64,000 nucleotides of DNA from Jeotgalibacillus terrae. Lineage in GTDB: Bacteria; Bacillota; Bacilli; Bacillales; Jeotgalibacillaceae. The translations under genes were made by a program, and so were the position numbers. The notes beneath the pieces are model-generated. The model made no database searches and was not told the origin of the DNA. It saw only the letters and a list, made by a program, of their open reading frames with translations. Numbering within the stretch: position 1 is the first letter of the stretch; every line of letters starts with the position of its first letter. Location of the stretch: the NCBI RefSeq assembly GCF_016908195.1, contig NZ_JAFBDK010000010.1, forward strand, positions 1-64,000, written 5' to 3'. This document shows positions 16,660-24,321 of this stretch, in pieces.

Positions 16660-17739
16660 ATGGAATCTTCAGTTAAAATTGGTATTATCGGATGCGGCGG
16701 GATCGCAAATGGCAAGCATCTTCCTGCATTAGCAAGGCTGGATCAGGCAGAGATTGCTGCTTTTTGCGATATCGAAGTGGAAAAAGCACAAAAAGCTGCT
16801 GAAAAGTACGGTTCAGACAATGCAAAAGTTTATAAGGATTACAAAGAATTACTGAAAGATACGTCAATTAGTGTCATTCATGTTTGTACACCAAACGATT
16901 CTCACGCAGATATTTCAATTGCAGCTATGCGCTCAGGTAAACATGTGATGTGTGAAAAACCGATGGCTAAAACATCTGCTCAGGCACAGGCTATGCTTGA
17001 TGCACAGAAAGAAACAGGAATGAAGTTAACAATTGGTTACAATAACCGTTTCAGACCGGACAGCCAGTATTTGAAATCAGTCTGTGCTGACGGTGAACTT
17101 GGAGAAATTTATTATGCGAAAGCACATGCCATCAGAAGAAGAGCAGTTCCAACCTGGGGTGTATTTCTTGATGAAGATAAGCAGGGTGGAGGACCTCTGA
17201 TTGATATCGGAACACACGCCCTCGACCTGACACTCTGGATGATGAATAATTATAAACCTAAAACAGTGCTTGGCACGACTTATCACAAGCTTGGACAAAA
17301 AGAGAACGCAGCAAATGCATTTGGTTCCTGGGATCCTGAAAAGTTCAAAGTGGAAGATTCAGCATTTGGATTTATTGTAATGGAAAATGGCGCCACTATC
17401 TCTCTGGAAGCAAGCTGGGCGCTCAACTCTCTTGAAGTTGACGAAGCAAAATGCTCACTATCAGGTACTGAAGGCGGAGCGGATATGAAAGACGGACTGC
17501 GTCTGAATGGAGAAAAGTACGGGAAGCTTCACACGACAGAAATTAGCCTGGACGCAGGAGGAGTAGACTTCTTTGATGGCCACCAGGAAACTGATTCAGA
17601 GTTGGAAATCAGAACGTGGATTGATAGTGTGATTCATAATACAGAACCAGTTGTAAAGCCACAAGAGGCACTGGTTGTGACAAAAATATTGGAAGCTTTA
17701 TATGAATCAGCGAGAACAGGTAAGGCGGTAGAATTTTAA
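16660..17739 (+). CDS. Gfo/Idh/MocA family oxidoreductase (third of three)
   Basis: The protein has 359 residues, with GIIGCGGIANGKHLPALAR (residues 7-25) for the dinucleotide, CEKPMAKTS, and the catalytic block GGGPLIDIGTHALDLTLW. It shares long stretches with the first copy at 11792, including the xxRRKGIPGW/IRRRAVPTW region, so the two probably act on related substrates. The ATG at 16660 follows AAGGA by seven bases; a GTG one codon upstream is the alternative. A TATAAT hexamer at 16609-16614 hints at a separate promoter. A strong terminator follows. Confidence 0.88.
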   Translation: MESSVKIGIIGCGGIANGKHLPALARLDQAEIAAFCDIEVEKAQKAAEKYGSDNAKVYKDYKELLKDTSISVIHVCTPNDSHADISIAAMRSGKHVMCEKPMAKTSAQAQAMLDAQKETGMKLTIGYNNRFRPDSQYLKSVCADGELGEIYYAKAHAIRRRAVPTWGVFLDEDKQGGGPLIDIGTHALDLTLWMMNNYKPKTVLGTTYHKLGQKENAANAFGSWDPEKFKVEDSAFGFIVMENGATISLEASWALNSLEVDEAKCSLSGTEGGADMKDGLRLNGEKYGKLHTTEISLDAGGVDFFDGHQETDSELEIRTWIDSVIHNTEPVVKPQEALVVTKILEALYESARTGKAVEF

Positions 17740-17740
17740 A

Positions 17741-17782
17741 AAGAAGCGAAGCAGGATAGTTATCCCGCTTCGCTTCTTTTTA
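17741..17782 (+). terminator. Terminator after the third oxidoreductase
   Basis: AAGAAGCGAAGC and GCTTCGCTTCTT form a long stem followed by TTTTT, ending the first sugar operon. Confidence 0.9.
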
Positions 17783-17827
17783 AAATCGCAGGATAATATC
17801 TGAAATTTTTAGGATTATCAGCTTTTG

Positions 17828-17841
17828 AGAAAGCGTTTACA
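17828..17841. promoter_or_regulatory. cre box upstream of the first sugar importer
   Basis: AGAAAGCGTTTACA fits the CcpA consensus TGWAANCGNTNWCA at all defined positions but the first. It lies 44 bases before the substrate-binding protein start, where CcpA would give carbon catabolite repression. Confidence 0.75.
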
Positions 17842-17884
17842 ATACAAATGTACTGAATATACAGAATAATAAGGGGATGGAAAA

Positions 17885-19180
17885 ATGAACTGGAAATCAA
17901 GAGGAATGGTTGCGACTGCTGCTTCGGCTATGTTAATTCTTGGTGCCTGTGGTGGGGATACGGAATCCTCCGGCGGATCTGGAAGTAATGGAGACCAGGT
18001 AGAATTAACATTTTGGAATATCTGGACAGAGTCTTCACCACAGAATGAGGCAAGCAAGGCTGCTGTAGAAAGATTCATGGAAGAAAACCCTGATATAAAT
18101 ATCGTGCAGGAAAATATTGCGCACGATCAGTTTAAAGTAAAGGTAAAGACACAGGCTGCAGGCCGACAGTTACCTGATCTCGTGCAGGTATGGCCCGGAG
18201 CTGAATTGACACCTTTGGTAGAGGGTGAGTTGATTCAGCCAATTGATGACATCCTTGATACATGGGATGGCATGATCAGCGAGTCAATGTTTGCTGATTA
18301 TAATGTTGACGGCACCCAGTATGCTGTTCCTGCCAATGTAACGCCAACAAGCCTTGTTTACTACAACAAGGATATGCTGGCAGAGGCCGGTTATGATCAG
18401 ATTCCTGATACGTACGACGAATTCAAACAGCTGATAGAAGACCTGAAAGCGCAGGGAGATATCCCGATTACACTCGGTAACAAGGGGCAGTGGCTATTAC
18501 AGTCCAGCTATATTTCTACAATCGGGGATCGTATGACGGGCAGCGATTTCCTGAATGATGTGCTGGCTGGCGATGCCAAATTCACGGATGATCGCTTCGT
18601 GAAGGCTGTTGAAGTGATTCAGGAGATGGCTGAGATGGAGGCCTTCAATAATGACTTTAATACACTTGATAATATTCAGCACCGGGAACTGTTTCTATCA
18701 AAAGAAGCTGCGATGATGATTGATGGAGCATGGTCTCTTGGTCCGATTGTAGAGTCAATTGAAGATGAGGGTAACCTTGGGATCGGTGTATTTCCTGCCT
18801 TGGAAGGTGGAGATGGAAATCCTGAAGCTGTATCAGCAGTAACAGGAACTGGAATTGCGATTAATAGTGAACTCGAGGGTGAAGAACTCGAAGCAGCCCA
18901 AAAATTTCTTGAAAGCTTCTATTCTGAAGAATATTATACTGAACTTTTAGAATCAGATATTCTGGTCGCTGCGGATGTAGAAATGCCTGAGGGTGCAAGC
19001 GATTCCTTAAAGAGAGTTGCTGAGATTGTAAATACTGAAACTACTCCTGTATACGATGCAGCTGTACCGGTCGATTTGACTGATGCAATTAATTCTGGAC
19101 TGCAGGAAGTATCAATTGGTACATTGACGCCTGAGCAATTTGCAAAAAATCTTCAGGATATAGTGGATAGCGGCTTATAA
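17885..19180 (+). CDS. ABC sugar transporter, extracellular substrate-binding lipoprotein (importer 1)
   Basis: The 431-residue protein has a lipoprotein signal with lipobox LGAC (Cys22), a Gly/Ser-rich linker and a family-1 solute-binding fold starting at VELTFWNIW. It captures sugar outside the membrane for the permeases encoded next. Family-1 proteins of this type bind oligosaccharides; the adjoining beta-mannosidase suggests manno-oligosaccharides or mannosides. No ATPase is encoded nearby, so the shared MsmX-type ATPase common in Bacillus is probably used. The start follows AAGGGGATGG, and a cre box lies upstream. Confidence 0.88.
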   Translation: MNWKSRGMVATAASAMLILGACGGDTESSGGSGSNGDQVELTFWNIWTESSPQNEASKAAVERFMEENPDINIVQENIAHDQFKVKVKTQAAGRQLPDLVQVWPGAELTPLVEGELIQPIDDILDTWDGMISESMFADYNVDGTQYAVPANVTPTSLVYYNKDMLAEAGYDQIPDTYDEFKQLIEDLKAQGDIPITLGNKGQWLLQSSYISTIGDRMTGSDFLNDVLAGDAKFTDDRFVKAVEVIQEMAEMEAFNNDFNTLDNIQHRELFLSKEAAMMIDGAWSLGPIVESIEDEGNLGIGVFPALEGGDGNPEAVSAVTGTGIAINSELEGEELEAAQKFLESFYSEEYYTELLESDILVAADVEMPEGASDSLKRVAEIVNTETTPVYDAAVPVDLTDAINSGLQEVSIGTLTPEQFAKNLQDIVDSGL

Positions 19181-19196
19181 ATTGTAATGGTCAACC

Positions 19197-19230
19197 AAGG
19201 AGATCAGTTCTCTAGCTGATTTCCTTTTTC
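19197..19230 (+). terminator. Intra-operon hairpin after the substrate-binding protein
   Basis: AAGGAGATCAG pairs with CTGATTTCCTT (one G-U pair) and is followed by TTTCC. It sits between the binding protein and permease genes, where partial termination or RNA stabilisation commonly keeps binding-protein levels higher. Confidence 0.6.
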
Positions 19231-19246
19231 CTTAAGGAGGGACATT

Positions 19247-20128
19247 ATGGATACAGTAAGTAAAAATAAATGGCCAATTATAATAGGTGTGGCTCCTGCT
19301 CTCCTCATATATCTGGTATTTGCAATCGTGCCGATACTGATTTCTTTCTATTATTCCACAATGGAATGGAACGGCTTCACTGATATGGAATTCATCGGAC
19401 TTGCGAATTTCAGGGAGGCGCTTGGGGATCCGATCTTCTGGCAATCTTTAAAAAATAATTTATTTGTTGTAGCGGCATCGGTATTTGGTCAGGTACCGGT
19501 AGCATTGTTTTTTGCGTTATTACTAAACCGAAAGTTAAAAGGCGGTAAAATATTCCGTACAATTGGCTTTATGCCAGTCGTTATTTCTACAGTCATTATT
19601 TCACTTGTGTGGGGAATGATGTTCAATTCCAGAAACGGTCTGTTTAATCAGCTTTTAACGTCAATCGGACTGGAAAGCTGGGCACAAAACTGGCTGGGTG
19701 ACCCGAAATGGGCAATGATTTCAGTTTGTATTACAATTATCTGGCAATTCGTAGGCCTATATTTAATTATTTTCCTGGCAGCACTTCAGAATATCCCTGA
19801 GGAGCTGTACGAAGCAGCGGAAATTGATGGTGCTTCCGGGCTGAAGAAGACACTAAATATTACACTTCCTATGATGAAGGAAACAATCATTGTGGCAGTT
19901 ATTCTTTGTATTAGTGGAAGTCTACGTACATTTGATCTGATTTATGTGATGACTGCCGGTGGTCCGGGTCATTCAACCGAAGTGCTTGCAATGTACATGT
20001 TTGACCAGACATTTTCTTCTACAAGATTCGGTTACGGCAGTACATTGTCAATCTTTATCTTTTTCTTTAGCCTTGGACTGGTTTATCTTGCAACTTTAAT
20101 ACTTAGAAGAAAGTCAGTTGCAGACTAA
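19247..20128 (+). CDS. ABC sugar permease, MalF/UgpA type (importer 1)
   Basis: The 293-residue protein has six predicted membrane helices. The ATPase-contact EAA loop is recognisable as EELYEAAEIDGASGLKKTLNITLP, about residues 185-208. The N-terminus is short, as in LplB/UgpA-type subunits. It forms the membrane pore with the second permease encoded next. AAGGAGG lies before the start, which follows the intra-operon hairpin. Confidence 0.92.
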   Translation: MDTVSKNKWPIIIGVAPALLIYLVFAIVPILISFYYSTMEWNGFTDMEFIGLANFREALGDPIFWQSLKNNLFVVAASVFGQVPVALFFALLLNRKLKGGKIFRTIGFMPVVISTVIISLVWGMMFNSRNGLFNQLLTSIGLESWAQNWLGDPKWAMISVCITIIWQFVGLYLIIFLAALQNIPEELYEAAEIDGASGLKKTLNITLPMMKETIIVAVILCISGSLRTFDLIYVMTAGGPGHSTEVLAMYMFDQTFSSTRFGYGSTLSIFIFFFSLGLVYLATLILRRKSVAD

Positions 20129-20146
20129 TAGAAAGGAAGATGTTAC

Positions 20147-21025
20147 ATGGTTCAAACAACGATGAGTGACAGGGCAACCGCATATGAAAAGCAGGCAAAA
20201 AAACGTAAGTTCACAAAAAAAACGCTCATATATCTCTTTTTAACTTTATTTGCACTTGTTAATGCCTATCCGATTTTCTGGATGTTTTTAAATTCATTTA
20301 AAGATAATGCTGACTTTGCAGCGAACCCATTTGGATTACCGGTCGAATGGATGTTTGAAAACTATGCTACTGCATGGGAAACAGCGAGGCTCGACGTCTA
20401 TTTTTTAAATAGCATCATTGTATCGGTTGGAGCAGTTGTTATCACAGTGGGAGTAGGCGCGCTTGCATCTTACTTCCTCGCCCGTTTCACCTTTAAAATG
20501 AATAAAATGATGTATGGATTCTTTGTTTTTGGGCTATTGATTCCGATTCATGCTACGCTCGTACCGCTGTTTATTCTTGAGAGGCAGCTTGGATTATTAA
20601 ATACACATATTGGGTTAATTCTGCCCTATATTGCTTTTAATTTACCATTAACTATTTTTATCTTAACAAGCTTTATGAGAGCTTTTCCCAAAGATATTGA
20701 AGAATCCGCCATTATGGATGGATGTGGTGTTTTCCGAATATTCTGGTCGATTATTCTGCCAATGACGAAGCCTGCAATTGCCACAGTGGTGATACTAAAC
20801 TTTATTAATAACTGGAATGAGTTTTCATTTGCCCTGGTTTTGATTAATGACGAGTCATTAAAAACACTTCCGCTTGGTCTGACCAACTTCTCTGGACAGT
20901 TCACAACTGATTACGGTGCCCAAATGGCCGGACTGACAATGGCAATTGTTCCGATTTTAATCATTTATATGTTCCTTGAGAAACATATTGTGAAGGGGAT
21001 GACAGCTGGAGCAGTAAAAGGATAA
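20147..21025 (+). CDS. ABC sugar permease, MalG/UgpE type (importer 1)
   Basis: The 292-residue protein has a 25-residue basic N-terminal tail, six membrane helices and an EAA loop in the form IEESAIMDGCGVFRIFWSIILP near residue 190. It pairs with the preceding permease. It begins 18 bp after it with GGAAG upstream, and is followed 28 bp later by the sensor kinase, so the importer and its two-component system are one transcript. Confidence 0.91.
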   Translation: MVQTTMSDRATAYEKQAKKRKFTKKTLIYLFLTLFALVNAYPIFWMFLNSFKDNADFAANPFGLPVEWMFENYATAWETARLDVYFLNSIIVSVGAVVITVGVGALASYFLARFTFKMNKMMYGFFVFGLLIPIHATLVPLFILERQLGLLNTHIGLILPYIAFNLPLTIFILTSFMRAFPKDIEESAIMDGCGVFRIFWSIILPMTKPAIATVVILNFINNWNEFSFALVLINDESLKTLPLGLTNFSGQFTTDYGAQMAGLTMAIVPILIIYMFLEKHIVKGMTAGAVKG

Positions 21026-21053
21026 GATTGGAGAAAACAGGTTGGGGTAGGAT

Positions 21054-22817
21054 ATGAAGAAATATTTGAAATTGACAAACTGGCAATTGACGTGGAAGTT
21101 TTTTCTTATTTTTTTCTTTTTAATTCTGATACCAGTGCTTGTATTTGGCCTGATCATTAGTGATCAGGCAAATCAGGCAGCACAAAATCAGGTTGTTAAT
21201 GATACAAAAAAGAACCTGGAAAAAGCTTCTGAAAATCTTTCAAATGTCTTTCAGGAAATTGAAGATATTTCTTCTTATATGATCTATAGTGAGGATTTCA
21301 GAAACTACTTTAACACTCGAAGTGGTCCTGAAAACCAGGACACTTTAAATATGCTTGAGGAGAGAATTAGTGGATATACAGTATTTCATTTAAACGAAAG
21401 CAGCTATTTACACTCTATTACACTGGAATCTGAATATGACAATACCTTTCACATTGGAAAGTTAATAGAAGAACGTCAGCAAAATGAAATAGGGAATAAA
21501 CTTGAAGCTATGACTCTTGATGGACGGCCGTTCTGGAGTGGGTCTTATACAATTACTGAATACTCGGGGAATGACTCTAAGGTCATTAGTCTTTTTCGTG
21601 TCATTAATGATTTAAACGACTTAACCAGAGAGTTGGGTATGGTGACAATCAGATTGGACTCGAGTAAGTTATATGAACTGATTGAGCTTGAGAACCCTGA
21701 TCTGGATCAAATTGTAGTATTAAATGAAAAGTATAATGTTGTATTACATGAAGACGCAGAAATCATTGGATCATCCTATAAATATGAAATACCACTATCT
21801 GATCTGGATCAGGCCAGTGACTTTACTTACGAACAGGATGGGGAATCCTATCATGCGGTGATTCAGCCTCTTGATCATACTAATCTGACACTGATTGCAA
21901 CAGTTGATAACAGTAGTATCAAACAGGGTCTATCAGGGCTCAGAACAATGATCCAGTTGATGATTATTGTGTTAATTCTGCTTGGAATCGCTGCGATGAT
22001 CGGGTTTTATCACTTTAACATTAAGCGGATCATCGAACTGACAGACCAGACGGAGAAAGTAGAAAGAGGAGATTTCAGTGCCAAGGTGACAGCGGGATCT
22101 CTTGATGAAATCGGCATGCTCGCTTCACGTTTTAACCAAATGGTAGATCAGATCAATCAACTCATTAACACAAAATACAAAATGGAACTGCAAACCAGAA
22201 ATGCTGAACTGAAACTTTTACAAAGTCAGATCAATCCTCATTTTCTTTACAATACTTTAGACATGATCCGCTGGACAGCAAGGCTTGGCAATCCTGAAGA
22301 AACAGGCAGACTGATTGAAATGCTTTCTAAAATGTTCCGCCTCAGTTTGAATCGGGGGAATGACTGGATACATCTAAAGGACGAACTTGAGTATTGCTCT
22401 CTTTATCTTCAATTACAGCAATATCGGCTTGGGACATCGTTAAAAATAGCAGTCTATTGTGAAGCAGGAATTGACCGTGCCATGATTCTAAAACAAATGA
22501 TTCAGCCATTAATCGAAAACAGTATTCAATACACAGATGGTAATGCAGCTTCTCCCAAGCGCATTTATATGCGCTGTTTCACAGAAGAGGATGATTTAAT
22601 CATCGATGTGATGGATAACGGGAAAGGCTTTCCGTCTGACATTGATAAAGTCATTAGTGATGGGACAGCGCTTGCGAATATGATTGAAAGGTTGTCTCTT
22701 GCGTACGGAGAAAGGGCATCCCTGACAATGCAGAATCATGAATTAGGAGGTGCCTGGGTCCGTATCAGGCTACCTTACGAGAATGAAAATCCTCATATAT
22801 CATTAAAAGGCGGGTGA
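21054..22817 (+). CDS. Sensor histidine kinase, YesM family
   Basis: The 587-residue protein has two membrane helices (about 17-37 and 295-320) bounding an extracytoplasmic Cache-like sensor domain. A HAMP segment (IIELTDQTEKVERGDFSAKV) and a His_kinase/HATPase region follow. The phosphorylated histidine is His396 in SQINPHFLYNTLDMIRW. The N box NSIQY and G box DNGKGFP are present. Family members sit beside ABC sugar importers and sense extracellular oligosaccharide directly or through the binding protein. Its partner regulator starts six bases later. Confidence 0.93.
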   Translation: MKKYLKLTNWQLTWKFFLIFFFLILIPVLVFGLIISDQANQAAQNQVVNDTKKNLEKASENLSNVFQEIEDISSYMIYSEDFRNYFNTRSGPENQDTLNMLEERISGYTVFHLNESSYLHSITLESEYDNTFHIGKLIEERQQNEIGNKLEAMTLDGRPFWSGSYTITEYSGNDSKVISLFRVINDLNDLTRELGMVTIRLDSSKLYELIELENPDLDQIVVLNEKYNVVLHEDAEIIGSSYKYEIPLSDLDQASDFTYEQDGESYHAVIQPLDHTNLTLIATVDNSSIKQGLSGLRTMIQLMIIVLILLGIAAMIGFYHFNIKRIIELTDQTEKVERGDFSAKVTAGSLDEIGMLASRFNQMVDQINQLINTKYKMELQTRNAELKLLQSQINPHFLYNTLDMIRWTARLGNPEETGRLIEMLSKMFRLSLNRGNDWIHLKDELEYCSLYLQLQQYRLGTSLKIAVYCEAGIDRAMILKQMIQPLIENSIQYTDGNAASPKRIYMRCFTEEDDLIIDVMDNGKGFPSDIDKVISDGTALANMIERLSLAYGERASLTMQNHELGGAWVRIRLPYENENPHISLKGG

Positions 22818-22823
22818 ATTAAG

Positions 22824-24299
22824 ATGTTCTGTAAGCTGCTGGTAGTAGATGATGAACAGATGATTACTAGAGGACTTGCCGAAACGATTGAGTGGGAAGA
22901 GCACAGAGTGATTGTGACACATACAGCTCAAAACGGAATAGAAGCTCTCGATATCATTGCACACAATGATATCGATATTGTCATAACAGATATTAATATG
23001 CCTGAAATGAACGGAATTAAACTGGCTGAAGAGATCATGAAAAATCACTCTCATATTAAAGTTATTGTCTTAAGCGGCTACGATGAATTTGAATATGCAC
23101 AAGGTGCAATGAGATTTAATGTAAAGGATTATCTTCTCAAGCCAGTCAATATTGATGAGTTACTTAAACGTGTTAACAAACTAACCGAAGAAATTATCTC
23201 AGAACGGACCGGTATGTATAAAAGTCAGCTGCGCACACAGCTTTCTGATCTTATTTATAAAAAAAGAAAGTCCAGCAGTCTGCCATCAGGTTTTTTAATC
23301 GGAACTGAAATGAGAGATTGTGATTTTGAAAAGACGATTCATGAGGAGCTGATTGGTCAAGTTAAAGGTCAATGGGTAGCTGAAGTGGAGACAATTTGCT
23401 CGTTAGCTGGTCAAGCTGTGTCAGTGTTTTCAGCGGACAACCAGCTGATTACATATATTCGTTCAGACAGGAAAGTATTGTCGCATGAAGAGTTGAGCGG
23501 ATTGAATAGAAACCTGACAAAGCTTTTAGGGGCTGAGTTTGTAACAGCTTATATCAGCTATATTTCAGAAGGCGAAGAGCTTAAGTCTGACTTTGACCTG
23601 CTGATTAACACACTTGGGAGGTCCGCATTTTTGGACCGGACCGTGCTTGACTGTGAACAGCACCAACCTGTTGAAATAGAAGAACTGCCTCACTCGTTAA
23701 TAATGAACATAGTCTCTCTGATGAAGAGTGAGCAGTCTGCATTCAATGAAGTAGCAGGCGAACTGACAGCGTATGCCTCCACAACCGGTTGGACTGTTTC
23801 TAAGCTGATTCAGCATGTCAGTCAAATCACAAAAGATCAGCTGGGAATTGAGCCGGCACATGAAATCAAGAGAGAATTTGTAATCAATACAAAAAGTTAT
23901 TTGAAAGAAACAATCACTTTCTATTTTGAAGGTATTCATCACCAATTAATTCAAGACTTTCAAGATGGGGGTACAAGTTGGCTGATGGTTCAGGCCTCCA
24001 ATTATATAAAAGAACACTTCAAGTATGATCTGAAGGCCAGTGAAGTCGCCAATGTCATTAATATTTCAGCAGGTTATTTCAGTCAGTTAATTAAACAGGA
24101 AACAGGTATGCATTTTAACGATTACCTGCATCACATCCGTCTTGAACATGCAAAAAAACTGCTAAAAGAAACTTCTTATAAAGTATTTGAAATAGGAGAA
24201 ATGGTTGGTTATAAGGATTATAAATACTTTGTTCATATATTTAAAAAAAATATCGGGGAATCTCCTACACAATATAGAAAATCTGTCGTACGACTATAA
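22824..24299 (+). CDS. Response regulator, YesN family (receiver plus AraC HTH)
   Basis: The 491-residue protein has a receiver domain (residues 1-120) with the acidic pair DDE, phosphorylated Asp56 in ITDINMP and Lys in LLKPV. A middle region of about 240 residues of unknown fold follows, then a C-terminal AraC-type double HTH (KASEVANVINISAGYFSQLIKQ and VFEIGEMVGYKDYKYFVHIFKK). It should activate the importer and mannosidase genes when the kinase sees its sugar. The binding site is not identified; the region before 17885 is the place to look. Confidence 0.93.
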   Translation: MFCKLLVVDDEQMITRGLAETIEWEEHRVIVTHTAQNGIEALDIIAHNDIDIVITDINMPEMNGIKLAEEIMKNHSHIKVIVLSGYDEFEYAQGAMRFNVKDYLLKPVNIDELLKRVNKLTEEIISERTGMYKSQLRTQLSDLIYKKRKSSSLPSGFLIGTEMRDCDFEKTIHEELIGQVKGQWVAEVETICSLAGQAVSVFSADNQLITYIRSDRKVLSHEELSGLNRNLTKLLGAEFVTAYISYISEGEELKSDFDLLINTLGRSAFLDRTVLDCEQHQPVEIEELPHSLIMNIVSLMKSEQSAFNEVAGELTAYASTTGWTVSKLIQHVSQITKDQLGIEPAHEIKREFVINTKSYLKETITFYFEGIHHQLIQDFQDGGTSWLMVQASNYIKEHFKYDLKASEVANVINISAGYFSQLIKQETGMHFNDYLHHIRLEHAKKLLKETSYKVFEIGEMVGYKDYKYFVHIFKKNIGESPTQYRKSVVRL

Positions 24300-24321
24300 C
24301 AGCAATAGAAAGTAGGATTTT

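Noticed and set aside
11792-17739. Standard myo-inositol (iol) operon
   Set aside because: IolD, IolC, IolB and IolA homologues are absent, and manA is included; only the broad dehydrogenase and TIM-barrel families are shared.
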